Shown here one piece after another: positions 12,791 through 23,690 of a DNA stretch of 64,000 bases. This DNA is from Nectonema munidae (taxonomy: Eukaryota; Nematomorpha; Nectonematoida; Nectonematidae): assembly GCA_030549495.1 (NCBI GenBank), contig JAUIRK010000936.1, positions 930,001 to 994,000 of the forward strand, in the 5' to 3' direction. A program made the translations under genes and the position numbers. Each line of letters begins with the position of its first letter. Position 1 is the stretch's first letter. The notes below the pieces were generated by a model. It was not told where the DNA came from. It made no database searches and saw only the letters and a list, made by a program, of their open reading frames with translations.

Positions 12791-14071
12791 GAACCTTACT
12801 AAAGTTCTATAACGCACAATTAACTTTCAAAATATGAAAAACTTGCTTCAATTATTTACTAGTAAACTCCAATATATCAAATCATTGATCATTTGGCTAA
12901 TTGAAATGATGATCTTGCATTATACTTGTAATTTGTGGAGGTGAAGAAGGAATGTTGTCAAGACAACTTAAATAAGTATGAATTCAATAATTAAAAGTCT
13001 TCCCCAAAAAGTTCTCTTAATATTTTGTTAAAATCTTTTTTCTCATTATTAAGAGCGTTGTTTGTTACTGCTGTTTTAGGTATTTAAATATTATTTTTCT
13101 ATAAAAATGTGTATTTATAGGCGGATGATTAGATTTCCGTATTCATTGCATCATGGAAGTCATGAAGATTGTTTTAGAAAAAATATGATCTAGCATGTTA
13201 TCTGAGAATGAAATACAAGATTTTATAGACACAACTTTTAGGGGCAGGAGTGCACATCCAGAGAGGGGGGCGAAACTAGATTAGTAACCCGTAAGAGAAG
13301 CCCCCTCTTCTCCAATAATTTTGAATTCTTTTAATTCTATTTTTTTTATATTATTTAAAATACTTGTTTGGCTTGTGAGTAAACTTTCCATATTACTTTT
13401 CTTGTTTTAACATTAAGTCTTGGAATGAATATTTAAATTCTATTTTTTTTTCATAAGTTTCACTTCATTGATCTAATAATACAAAGATAAGCTATATGTG
13501 ATCAGAAGCAGAAATATAGCCAGTAATTTGAACAAGAGCCCATACATTTTTCAGCGGGGAAAATATTTTTTATAGCACATAGCTAAATAACAACTATATA
13601 ATTTAAAGCTTAAAAGGTTTATTCCTATTAATTAGGGTAACCCGGACTGTAGATAAGGGGCTGCAAAGGGTGCTTTGCCTCCTTGGGATTTATTTTGCCC
13701 TTCTGAAACTCCTTTGAAATATATAAATGTATACACTTTCAAATATAAATAAAAAATATATAATGTATACACACAAATCAGTTTTGCCCCTCATCTTGAT
13801 CAGTTTTGCCACCCCCTGTAATTGAAGTCGGGCAACGGGGCTAATTTAAATAATCAAGTCCTTTATTCTAGAAATCAAATATACAGCATCTTTATTCTTA
13901 GATATACGTTTTATTTTATCTTTTAATTTTTTTATCAGGATTGCAATGAATAGTTGGGAATGTTTTAACACTTTGCTTAAAATTTTTATTAATAAAACTT
14001 GGTACAAATAATTTCATTTTTATGTAATTTATAGCGTATAACTTGGATAGCCTCTTCGGACAAAATATCAT
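12791..14071. other. Intergenic sequence, possible MITE debris
   Basis: G-rich and C-rich patches at 13248-13310 and 13635-13845 resemble decayed hAT MITE ends, but I could not pair termini or find target duplications. No gene is seen. Confidence 0.35.
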
Positions 14072-14079
14072 GTTAACTC

Positions 14080-14349
14080 AATGGCGGATTCAGAAATCGA
14101 CTATAGGAGGAAGGGGGCCTAATTTGAAATATTAATTTTGTTGGTTTTTTAAAGTTCAGACGTTGTCATCATCGTCTCCGTCAACATTTCTTAACAAAAA
14201 CCAATTTTGCAAAACCAAATGGACAAAATTTCAATACCATAGAAATCCTGATAAATGAAAGGTCCAGGAAAATTGAAACAAGAATTTTTGAGGGCTCACT
14301 CCATAGGGGCGAGGCCTAGGCGCCGTCCCCAGTTTGGATCCGTCAAGGT
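14080..14349. mobile_element. Non-autonomous hAT element (MITE), 270 bp
   Basis: Flanked by a perfect 8-bp duplication GTTAACTC (14072-14079 and 14350-14357). Ends contain GGCGGATTCAG and, inverted, GACGGATCCAAA, a degenerate version of the termini at 43892-44101. No coding capacity. Confidence 0.8.
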
Positions 14350-14404
14350 GTTAACTCATCATTTGCAGTTTCAGATTTAGATGAATTCCTTGGTTTACTC
14401 GTCC

Positions 14405-14611
14405 TTAGTCTCTTTGTATATAACTCCTACAAACTTTCCAGTAGGCTATTTTTCTTTGCAGAAAATTGGCCTCTTCCAAAAAGGCCTCATGATATTTGAC
14501 ATGCAGAAAGACCTCTTTGTGTGTCTGCCTTAGAATATACATTCTTCTCTCTCTTTTAATTAAGAAAAACATACCAACATTGTCGAGCAAGCATTTCACG
14601 CTATGCCACAT
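14405..14611 (-). CDS. Unrecognised 68-codon frame, possible exon
   Basis: A 68-codon minus-strand frame starting MWHSVKCLLDNVG, rich in charged and aromatic residues and ending SYIQRD, with balanced codon use for such AT-rich DNA. I recognise no family. It could be an exon of an undetected gene, a transposon scrap or chance. It lies 48 bp from the duplication flanking the MITE at 14080-14349. Confidence 0.2.
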   Translation of the reverse strand: MWHSVKCLLDNVGMFFLIKRERRMYILRQTHKEVFLHVKYHEAFLEEANFLQRKIAYWKVCRSYIQRD

Positions 14612-15096
14612 CCATATCTAGAGGACTAATGTTTTTAACTCAAATGAATTTATTAAGTTTACTAGAAATAGTGAAGATAAATTTAAAACGTAACTAAAAA
14701 GCAAGAATCTGATCGGAAGACAAAGAAAGAAATCTTTAGAAATAAGCTTGTAACCACAGAGTCAGAAGAGAAATATCTTCATTCAACAATCTATCTCAAT
14801 ATATATATAATATTATCTCAAAGTGAAGAAAGAGAACGTTCTCTTATGGTAATATTGAAAAATATATTAATAAGACAGCCAATCATGTGGCTGTTTCTAA
14901 GAATATGTATAAAGCGCTTTTTGGAAAGTTTTAAGAGTTTAGAGAAGGCCTTCTAGATGAAAATATTTTCCGTAAAAACTCTGTAGTCTCGAAACTAAAC
15001 TAGTTTTCGCTCAGTATAAAAATCATGGCTAAAATATATGGTTTCAATTTGTTTATTAATCTATAAATATCAGAAAAGTTGAGGCGTTAAAAAATA

Positions 15097-15102
15097 TTTA
15101 TT
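15097..15102 (-). terminator. Poly(A) signal for OCIAD1
   Basis: AATAAA on the minus strand, about 45 bases past the OCIAD1 stop codon. Confidence 0.6.
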
Positions 15103-15145
15103 TTAAATGAAACAAACAAGCCAATACATCTTAGGTGAACCCAAA

Positions 15146-15826
15146 TCAAAGAACATCTCCATATTTGTTGACTCTAGGGGGAGCTTGAGAAGGAATATCA
15201 CCACTCACAGGAATTTGGTCATTAAACGGGTATTTTTTAGCAGGAGAATTTAAGGAAGAGTCCTGGCTAGGAAAATTATTGAACTGATCTGAGCTTTCAT
15301 TTGTAGCTCCTCTCCTTTCAGAAATTTTACTTGAGGATAACTCTTCCCTTCTATCTTTCAGCATTTTGTGCATACGCTCATTGCCAATTTCTTTGTAAGT
15401 GGTGTACGCTTTTTTCACGCGCTCGTTATTGTAGTTATCAGGTTGCATCGCTCTTTGTTCTGCCACATTTGTCATACCGAAGGATGAAAAAGGCGGTGCC
15501 TGCTCACTCGAAGGAGGAACATCTTGAGTTAAAGCTAGTTCTTTTCTTTGCAAAATCTCTTGACTACATTTTTGGATGGTGGATAATCTTGCCAAGAAAC
15601 CGCCCATGAAGAAAGCAGCTGAAATCTTTAAAAGGGAATAAGAAGGCTTCATGTAGCCGAATCTCAAAGATATAAAAGCAATTGTGCCAGCTAGAAATGA
15701 ACATGGATAAATCTTTGTGTAAATATCCTTGTGTATACACTTCTGTAAATAGTTATACTCATCTGGCGTTAGCTTGACAATTTTGTTATCACCATGAGCT
15801 AAGACTTCTTTATTGTCATCACTCAT
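15146..15826 (-). CDS. OCIAD1: OCIA domain-containing protein 1
   Basis: OCIAD1 proteins sit in mitochondrial and endosomal membranes and influence respiratory complex assembly and signalling (family knowledge). The 226-residue frame starts MSDDNKEVLA. The OCIA domain covers about residues 18-95: LTPDEYNYLQKC, a hydrophobic segment at 41-58, a second at 66-81 rich in small residues, then LSTIQKCSQEIL. A hydrophilic tail follows, with a TYKEIGNERM-like motif (143-152) and the family's C-terminal signature VNKYGD (219-224). Length is close to the roughly 245 residues of vertebrate OCIAD1. Single exon, no stops. A poly(A) signal lies just downstream. TOP3A is the next gene upstream on the same strand, 1.3 kb away. 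OCIAD2 is less likely because it usually lacks the C-terminal signature. Confidence 0.88.
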   Translation of the reverse strand: MSDDNKEVLAHGDNKIVKLTPDEYNYLQKCIHKDIYTKIYPCSFLAGTIAFISLRFGYMKPSYSLLKISAAFFMGGFLARLSTIQKCSQEILQRKELALTQDVPPSSEQAPPFSSFGMTNVAEQRAMQPDNYNNERVKKAYTTYKEIGNERMHKMLKDRREELSSSKISERRGATNESSDQFNNFPSQDSSLNSPAKKYPFNDQIPVSGDIPSQAPPRVNKYGDVL

Positions 15827-16473
15827 GGGCGATTACAAAAATAAAATTTTATGACAACTTAGTTAGAATCAATCATGTCTACAAAAAAGTTCAAATAAAA
15901 ACTATGATTACAATAAATTTAACAAGAGTAAACTTTCAAGAGTAATGGATGATTGAAATTTAAGTAAAAGAATGAAAAAACTCCAATGATTAAGTTTATA
16001 AAAACATGATGAAGGTAAGAAAAGTACAGGAGAGTAAACGATATCTTTACTTCCTTCTTTTAAAAGTACTTATTCACAAAAGATGTTAATTAAAAAATAT
16101 TTTTAAAAATTCCTTTCTTATAATTTTTAATTGGTCTCGGTGAATAAACAAGGATTCAGCATAATTTTTGAAAATATAGCATTAAAATGAGTCCACTAGG
16201 AGAAATTGGATTTTTTAACAAGTATAGCTCCTTTCTGTACAAGAATACAATGAAAATTACGTACCTCTTACGTGTATATTACGTACGGGTAAAATGGCCT
16301 GCTTTTATGAGAATCGGTATTAGTATAGGCCAAAAAGTGCCGACTTTCTTTCATAATTTCATTTTATTAAGAATTGAAAAGATGAAAATTTCCTATTTCC
16401 AAAATCAACCTCGAATAAATTTTCTTTCAATCTTTAAATTCAAAAGACAAAACTCAGTTACAAAAGAGGGAGT
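15827..16473. other. OCIAD1 upstream region
   Basis: AT-rich sequence between OCIAD1 and TOP3A, presumably including the OCIAD1 promoter. A 96-codon plus-strand frame at 16187-16477 has no recognisable features. No clear promoter motif. Confidence 0.4.
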
Positions 16474-16674
16474 TTAATTTGCAAATAAATGAAGATAACC
16501 ATTCCTCTCATTTTCAAAATTGATCAAGTTATTTTCAATAGGCAAGTAAAAGTAAACAAGAATAGAAAGGGGCTTATCACTATCTAACATAATTCCAAGA
16601 GCGCTAATTTCCTCCTCTTTGCTCTTATAAAAGTAAGCCTTTAATTGTTCAATAACAATAATTTGATTTTTCAA
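16474..16674 (-). CDS. Unrecognised frame, possible terminal exon or gene remnant
   Basis: An open frame of about 66 codons reading EQLKAYFYKSKEEEISAL and DSDKPLSILVYFYLP, ending in LHLFAN. It looks more protein-like than typical chance frames here (mixed helix-like acidic run, then hydrophobic strand), but I recognise no family. It has no convincing ATG at its left end and could be a last exon. It lies between TOP3A and OCIAD1 on their strand. Confidence 0.25.
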   Translation of the reverse strand: MKNQIIVIEQLKAYFYKSKEEEISALGIMLDSDKPLSILVYFYLPIENNLINFENERNGYLHLFAN

Positions 16675-17090
16675 GTCATTTTGGAATTTTTTGTATTAAA
16701 AATAAATAAATTTTTGAAATAAAATTACTTTAAAAAAATCGCCTCTCACTCGAACCTTGAGTGGCATCTCAATACACCAATTAAATCTTGCTTTTGCTAC
16801 TTAGAACAACATATGCTTTGTGAATTTAGCGCATTCTTTATATTAACTTAAAACCGATTATATTTTTCATTGAGGCAGCGCAGTATTCGGAAATCTAAGA
16901 ACTATTACTAGTTGTTGGTATCAGATAGGTTTCAATTAAAAAGTGCGAATTTTAAGCAAATTAATTAATGCTTGTAAACGAAGGCATCTTCTTAATAATT
17001 AGCAACTCTATATAATGAACACTTTTACTGAGTCTCCATGCAGTTGAATAAAGAGAGGTTTTACTTTAGTTAATTTGTAAATATGAAAAA

Positions 17091-17096
17091 TTTATT
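17091..17096 (-). terminator. Poly(A) signal for TOP3A
   Basis: AATAAA on the minus strand, about 39 bases past the TOP3A stop codon. Confidence 0.65.
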
Positions 17097-17134
17097 CAAA
17101 AAATTTATAACAAAAACGCACAAAGGATGTATTG

Positions 17135-19780
17135 TCAATCTTTCCACGAAAAAAAATTACAGCCTTGTGATAAAGATGAAGAACAAGTATAAAATTGCCT
17201 TCCTTGATTTGAGCCTTGCTTTTTAACTGTTCTCAATACAGCAATTTCATTACAGTTACAACGAACATCATTACCCTCAATATCATTCAGGGGTGTCTGT
17301 TGGATCAAAGTACTCGAATGCGTATTATTTGTCTTTGTTATTGTATTATTATCAACACTACTTTCTTTCCATAGAAAAAACTTGCATTTTTCACTGATAT
17401 CAGAAGTATGGCATGTGTAGAACTGTCTGCCGGCATTTTCACCATGTCTTGCGGTAATTAATCTTGCTTGAATAAGGCAATCACATATTATGGTTTTTGA
17501 AGGATCACTAGAAACAGAGATCTGACGACCATCAATTACCTTTTTATCTGCTCTTATACTTGAAGATTCAAGGTTTGATAATAGACTTTTAAAGTTAATG
17601 TTATATTGCGATAAAAAATTGATAAAATTGTTATCGCATCCTGCCATACAAAAAGTCATAGAGTTGGAATAACCGAAAGAAGGAAATGAGTTTTTAAAAA
17701 TAACATCAATTAAACTAAAAACAAAGGAAGAACAGTTTTGACATTTGTTATTGCTTACATCGAAGGATTCAAATACACTTCTCGGCATAAAAAGTGAAGT
17801 TTTGCAATTAGGAAAGTTTGAGCAACCGAAAAACTTTAAACTTTTATCCTTCGAAAACTTCAATGATAAAAAGTCATTGCAATTGAAACACTTTGCAACT
17901 GCTCTTAAATTCGTATTAGCATATTCGGTACTTCGATGCGGTCTATCAGGTAGAATAGAATCACACTGGGAAAAACACTTTTTCATCTGAACGTCTAATT
18001 TTTCGACTTGAGACTTTAACTTAATGAAAACATCTCTATAACAGGTCAGTTGTCTATGTAAAACTTCTTCACTATTACATTCTCCTTGACAAATTTTGAG
18101 CAAGTCTTTTTCTAAATTCGAACGCAAAAAAGGTTTCGTAAGTGATTCTTCGACATTTGCGTATCCAAGAATCAAAGCAAGACCCAGATTTGTAGGAACA
18201 AATTTCTTAGATGCATTAATAGTAACATAATTACGCAATTGTATCTTTTCAATGTGATCTGTCTGTGTAGCATCAGTTCCTATTCCAAACTTATCCATCA
18301 GTGATATTAAATCGGACTCAGAAAGCAGCTCAGGAGGTTTTGTCTTTTCTTCATCTAAATTAATTGAAGTTGGAATGAATTCTTGGCCTACATAATAGTG
18401 TGGCAAAAATTTTTCAAACCACTTTTCATAAGGATAAACGTCTAAGTAATTCTTCTCTAAAATCACAATTCCAGAAGCTGAAAACTTTTCGCTATTTACA
18501 TCGACACGTACTTGAGTTTCTTCGCCTTTGGCGTCAGCGTAACAGCACGCTAAGAAATGCCGAACTATAAACTCATACAAGTTCTTTTCATGACCAGATA
18601 AACTATTAGAATACTTTATAGGATGAATAGGAGGATGTGCTTTATCTGTTTTATTGCCTTTCCTTGGATTTACACCTCTCTCAAGGATGCGTTCAGCAAA
18701 TATTCCCCACTCTGCGTCTACAGCTTGTTGTGAAACAAGTGCTTTCAAGTCAATATCCTGTGGAAAGATATTTGTTTCCGTCCTCGGATAACTAATGAGT
18801 CCTTTTTGATATAGTTTTTCTGCTGAATTCATCGCCTCTTTACCACTAATCTTTAATTTCTTTGAGGACATCTTTGTAAGCAAAATAGTATCGAGAGGAA
18901 GTGGCCTCCATTTAGACTTTGGCTTTGTAAATACACTAATAATTTTAGCGAATTTAACACTCTTTACATGCTCATAAAGCACTAAAGCTGAGGGATAGTT
19001 GAATAGTCTATGCCTCTCCCATAAAAAGTTGCAATAAGTATGCTGATCTGTTTCATGGAAAAGAGATATTTTCCAAAAACTCTCAGTAATAAATTCCTCG
19101 ATTTGGGTATAGCGATCAACTACAAAGCCAAGAGTTGGAAATTGACAACTACCATAACTTATCACAGAGCTTGATGAACTGGAGCATAGCAAGTTACGAT
19201 ATCTGAGAGTTTGGAAACGAGTAAACGCCGCGCCAATACGAAGATCCAACTGCATGCGCACATCCACAGCTTCTTTTTTGTGAAGATCAGGAGTCTGCAA
19301 AGTACTAACTGCTCTAGATATAGAGAGACTGGTGATTTCAGAAAAGATAGCTCGATATACCTTAACTCTAGAATTAATATTCTTACATGTTTCGATGATT
19401 TCATAGCCGATATTTTCGCCTTCACGATCACAATCCGTCCAAATGATTAAGAAATTAGCTCCTTTAGACTCTTTTACAAGATTATTCTTTGTTTGAGTGG
19501 ATTGTTTCAAAACAACCTTTTGCAAACCTGCTTCCAGCAAAAGAATCTGGGGATCTACTGACATCCAATTTTTAAAATTGTCATAAAACTCATAATTCAT
19601 CATGTGACCAGATACTGACGTCATCACCATTTCGCATTGTGTATTGAAAAGCCTATATTTGAACTCATATATAGGATTATATGGAGACAAACTTTTTCTT
19701 TTAAAAAAACCACCTCTTGACATTATTTCGGCTATTGATCTAGCAGCATCATTTTTTTCAGCAACATTCAAAACTTTCAT
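17135..19780 (-). CDS. TOP3A: DNA topoisomerase 3-alpha
   Basis: Type IA topoisomerase. With BLM and RMI proteins it dissolves double Holliday junctions in the nucleus, and a mitochondrial isoform separates mtDNA in vertebrates (family knowledge). The 881-residue frame is uninterrupted. It has a TOPRIM domain (E8 of VAEKND; D116, D118, E120 of DCDRE), RIGAAFTRFQTLR at 181-193, SYGSCQFPTLGFVV at 208-221, and catalytic Tyr331 in ISYPRTETN. A Cys4 zinc finger spans C631-C659, with a further Cys pair set at 680/683 and 711/715. Two C-terminal GRF zinc fingers follow (C766-C799 and C841-C874, each with GRQFYTC). The two GRF fingers distinguish it from TOP3B. Human TOP3A is about 1,000 residues; the difference is mainly the linker and the presequence. 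Single exon. An in-frame TGA at 19795-19793 blocks any unspliced N-terminal extension, so this exon encodes no mitochondrial presequence. Confidence 0.97.
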   Translation of the reverse strand: MKVLNVAEKNDAARSIAEIMSRGGFFKRKSLSPYNPIYEFKYRLFNTQCEMVMTSVSGHMMNYEFYDNFKNWMSVDPQILLLEAGLQKVVLKQSTQTKNNLVKESKGANFLIIWTDCDREGENIGYEIIETCKNINSRVKVYRAIFSEITSLSISRAVSTLQTPDLHKKEAVDVRMQLDLRIGAAFTRFQTLRYRNLLCSSSSSSVISYGSCQFPTLGFVVDRYTQIEEFITESFWKISLFHETDQHTYCNFLWERHRLFNYPSALVLYEHVKSVKFAKIISVFTKPKSKWRPLPLDTILLTKMSSKKLKISGKEAMNSAEKLYQKGLISYPRTETNIFPQDIDLKALVSQQAVDAEWGIFAERILERGVNPRKGNKTDKAHPPIHPIKYSNSLSGHEKNLYEFIVRHFLACCYADAKGEETQVRVDVNSEKFSASGIVILEKNYLDVYPYEKWFEKFLPHYYVGQEFIPTSINLDEEKTKPPELLSESDLISLMDKFGIGTDATQTDHIEKIQLRNYVTINASKKFVPTNLGLALILGYANVEESLTKPFLRSNLEKDLLKICQGECNSEEVLHRQLTCYRDVFIKLKSQVEKLDVQMKKCFSQCDSILPDRPHRSTEYANTNLRAVAKCFNCNDFLSLKFSKDKSLKFFGCSNFPNCKTSLFMPRSVFESFDVSNNKCQNCSSFVFSLIDVIFKNSFPSFGYSNSMTFCMAGCDNNFINFLSQYNINFKSLLSNLESSSIRADKKVIDGRQISVSSDPSKTIICDCLIQARLITARHGENAGRQFYTCHTSDISEKCKFFLWKESSVDNNTITKTNNTHSSTLIQQTPLNDIEGNDVRCNCNEIAVLRTVKKQGSNQGRQFYTCSSSLSQGCNFFSWKD

Positions 19781-21034
19781 ATCTTTAATATTTCACGCCA
19801 AAATAAATTTCCAAAAAAATACCCAAATCTGCATACCAAAAGTATCGAATTAAAGCGAACAGCCAAGCACACTAGTCGTAATGAAAAATTACTAAAATAA
19901 CGATTGAAGGTAGAAAATAGAATTTTTATAAATATTTCCAAACAAAATAAACTGGGGGAAAAACTTTGAACTAAAATGAAAACAAAAAATAAGAGGAAAC
20001 GCAAAAAAGGAACAGGATAGGAAAAAGAAAAAGGTAAAAGAAAAGTAAGCTCGACCAATAACTTATCGTCTGCCCATATACTAGTGGTCAGCAAGCGATG
20101 ACTCGAGGGTCACCTAATGATCGAGTAAGAAAATTTTTAATCAGGTGATGTGATATTTACACAAAAATAAGAGAAAGTCCACAAAAATGTTAAAAGTTTA
20201 AAAAGTAACATTAAAAAAATTATTACTTTAAATTCTTAGGTTTTGTTTGTCTCCTATTTTGTTAAAAACTGATTTTATTACTAGAATTAAGCCAAAGAGA
20301 TAGTGTGTGAATCTTTCAAAGTTTAAATATGAATATTATTTATTTCTTCAAAAAATCTTCCATTTTTTCTATAACACGTCATACATTAATTATAATATGC
20401 TTGATGAAAAACAGCTACAAAATTTGTTTTGAGAAAAAAGTTTATAAATGGTGAACTAGTATAAAAAAAATTTTTTTTTCATTTTTAGACTCTTTGGAAA
20501 TGTTAAAAAAAATAAAGGACCATTCTCTTAACGTTTTTGTTATATTTTTTGTCTTTTCTTAAGTTATCAAAAAACTTTGCTTCCCTCAGCTAGATGAACT
20601 CAAGCAACAAACAGGTTTATTTTTGATAAAGACGAAGATTGTACTAAATTCGTTGACATTTTTGAAAGTACTACGGATTACGTAACGCTAAAGGGAAAGG
20701 TTTTGTTCAATTGCGTTACGAACCATCACATGGGGAGGAGAGAGGGTTACAATTTTTGTTACATAACAAAAAATCATGCGTAACGTAATAAATTTATGAA
20801 CTCTAATTGTAATTATCTCGAATGAAATTAATGGTAATAGGTATAATTGCCGGTTGGATAGTTGCGCGAGAGGAAAATTTCCATTCAAATTTCAGAATTC
20901 AGAAATTTCATTTCTGATGTTTGTATTGGCTAATTTACGCTGACGATATATGTATCTTAGATTATTATCTATCTTTCCTTTTAAAGAGCACTTTTCACTT
21001 GATTGTTTTAATTCACTTTTAAAGTGGTTGCAAG
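19781..21034. other. TOP3A upstream region
   Basis: AT-rich, presumably containing the TOP3A promoter. A 105-codon hydrophobic minus frame (19777-20094) overlaps the TOP3A ATG and is treated as chance. TACGTAACGC near 20678 and GCGTAACGTA near 20777 form a loose inverted pair, perhaps a decayed MITE. Confidence 0.35.
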
Positions 21035-22245
21035 TAGGGATGGGACGATACCAAAATTTTTAACGATCTCGATACGATTCCGATTCTACACAATTATCCC
21101 GATACGATTCCAATTCTTCGATAATAATTGTGCCTAGATATTCAAAAGCTTACTTAAAATAGAAGTTCAAACGGTTACAAATCCCTTCTTGCAAATAAAG
21201 ATTTACAATATGTTGAATATCAGTGCATTGAAAAAAACTCATATAAATATTTTTGGCTTTCTTTTAGAATGGCCTTCTAGCGCATATGATCAATAAGTAC
21301 TAAAAAGTTATCTCTAACGACTATTTCTACCAAATTTCGGCTGTTATGACTTTAAGAAAAGTCGTTAGAAAACTTTAGTAGTGTTGTTCATTACGCCATA
21401 AAAGATAGAGATTATGTTCATTACCTGAAAAATCTATCAATGGTTCTATTTTAATAAATAAAAGTTGTAATGTTGAGTTAAAAATGATAAAAACAGTGCA
21501 TTTTAATGATAAAAAAGCTTTTATTCAATTCATTATTCGTAATCGAATTGGAGCATTTGTGGATTAGTCATTAAAATGATTGAATTGACGTAGTACACTT
21601 AAAAAATATTTAATAAAAGTAGAATTTTCATAACATACCAGACCGTTTAGCAAGTTTTTGAAAAACAAAAATTGATCAGCACATTTCAATAATTTTGAAA
21701 AATCTTTAGTACTTTTCATTGTTTCAATATTGATACCTATATTTTCGCACATAACTTTTATTCCTACTGTTGCCAGCACAATTTAAAAATATGATAACTT
21801 TATTTCAAAAAGTAATTCATAATATTAATTACATGGAGTTAGAATTAACTTGAATTTGGTAAAATTAAAAAATAGAAGAGAAAACGTGAAAAAATGTCAG
21901 TGAGATAGAAGCACTAGAATTAGTAGTACCAGAGAGTATTTTCATCAAAATAGCATAAAGCTGCTTGTATCAATCTATGGGTTATTTGCCTCGAGAAGAT
22001 TGAACTAAAATCCAAGACATAACAAGTTCAGCATTCAAACAACCCACGCTCCCATTAAATACGGTACGTAAAGCCCTACAGAATGCAATCTTATGTTATA
22101 ACTATTTATCCAACATTCTGTATATTTAAGAATCGTTTTGGTTTCGGAATCGATTTTAAATAATTCATCTCCGATGCCGATACTTTAAAAAACTCCCGAT
22201 ATTCCGATTAATCCGATACGATTCCGATTAATCGTCCCATCACTA
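21035..22245. mobile_element. Decayed inverted-repeat element, 1.2 kb, possibly hAT
   Basis: Left end TAGGGATGGGACGAT and right end (inverted) TAGTGATGGGACGAT are near-identical. Both are followed inward by repeats of GATACGATTCCGATT. Flanks GTTGCAAG and ATTTGCAG are only loosely alike, so no target duplication is claimed. The interior has a 71-codon minus frame I do not recognise and a diverged SINE. Confidence 0.7.
21933..22066 (-). repeat. SINE family A, strongly diverged copy
   Basis: TATTTTCATCAAAATAGC and CTGCTTGTATCAATCTATG align with the minus-strand order of the SINE at 813-954, and a decayed box-B zone follows. Nested in the inverted-repeat element at 21035-22245. Confidence 0.55.
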
Positions 22246-22585
22246 ATTTGCAGTCAAAGGAAGTATAAAAATATCAACGACAAACTAGAAAGAACGGTTG
22301 AGATATATAAATCAGAGAATAAATAATATTTCTCCATTCTGTTGGTTATAATCTCCATTCATTTTAAACAAAGTTCTCACAGTTATTAAATCTTTTATTT
22401 TTGCACTATGAAATTTGTTTCATTATGTTATAGAGATACATATTTTTTCCTTTCATAATGTAATAAGTCTTTCTCTATTTTAATCGATATAACTGTTATT
22501 GTATATTCTAGGAATTGTGAAAAGAGTCTTTATTTTCATCAGATTAAACATTATATTCTTGCCTGGATATCAATCCTTGGATTTG

Positions 22586-22677
22586 TCAATGGCAATATTC
22601 CTCACTGACAATTTTTTGAATGGAAATTTTCCTTTTGGACAACTATCCACCTGGCAATTTTCCGTGAACGGGAATTA
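22586..22677. repeat. Degenerate minisatellite, unit near 16 bp (GGCAATTTTCC)
   Basis: Successive units TGGCAATATTCC, TGACAATTTTTTG, TGGAAATTTTCC, TGGACAACTATCC, TGGCAATTTTCC and CGGGAATT recur every 15-17 bases. The same motif recurs at 47870-47968. Confidence 0.65.
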
Positions 22678-23345
22678 AGAAGCATTTTCAACAAGAATAA
22701 ATTCCTACTTATCCAATAAAAACTTTGAATTTACCAATTCGACAAACTTTATTTCAAATCAAGAACTAATCTTTTATCAAAAGCAATTCCTTATTAATCT
22801 AGATTAGTAGCTTCCAACCTTCTGCCAGAGGTGATCCCCTTTCAACTTCATCATAATTTTTGGCACCACAGCCAAAAACGAGAACAAATTTAAAGGTTAA
22901 TGTTTTGATATTTGGTATTTTAAATATAATAACCACATCTTGTTCATAATATACATTTGCTTTATCAGACATAGAATACAACTCTTTTCATATTAAACTT
23001 CTGGTCAACCCTATTAGTGATGGGAGGGAGTAAAAAGTCCCCCACGCCTCAATTAAAAACATTATTGTACAAAATTGGTTGAACCATATCTCTACAACAA
23101 ATTTCGTAACTTTTCTAAAATCGATAGTTCCATCCTTTGTTACCATTTTCAAAGTAGTTGAATACCCTCTCATATCAAAAATTTTAGTCTTTCACCAAAA
23201 TTTTGATATTATATAACTTAATGTCTATATTAGATACTCCCTTGAAAAATTTATAATTATATAAAATTTTGAACGAATAACACATATATATTTAACTATT
23301 TCAATTCATGGACAATTTTTGGAAAATGTCAATGAAAATTTTCAT

Positions 23346-23690
23346 TGATGGTAAATATTAAATATATGTTTTTTTATAATAAATCAGTTATGCCCGTTTT
23401 ATTTCTGAACTCAATTTCTGCATTTAGGGTTTGAAAATATTTGTGCCAATCAAATTTGCAGTTTACATCTAATAACTATCTCCATAAATATTCTGTTAAA
23501 TTTTAAATGAAATATATACTGTTATACCAAATCAACCATGATAGTTTGATTTCTAGACTAAGTTTTCACACTTAAGGTTTGAAAATATCTGAAAGTGTCA
23601 ATCAAATTTGTGGTTTACGTCTGAAAACTGTCTACAACTGAAATTTAAAATATATTTGGTTTTATAGCAAATCAATCGACCATGCTTCTT
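23346..23690. repeat. Tandem repeat, unit about 148 bp, about 2.3 copies
   Basis: GGTTTGAAAATAT, CAATCAAATTTG and GTTTAC(A/G)TCT recur in the same order at about 23428 and 23577. A partial earlier unit ends near 23397 (AAATATATG to AAATCAGTTATGCC). Confidence 0.65.

Noticed and set aside
16187-16477. 96-codon plus-strand frame between OCIAD1 and TOP3A
   Set aside because: No motifs, biased to Phe/Ile/Lys; judged chance.
19777-20094. 105-codon minus frame overlapping the TOP3A start
   Set aside because: Different frame from TOP3A, highly hydrophobic, no family; not a credible presequence.
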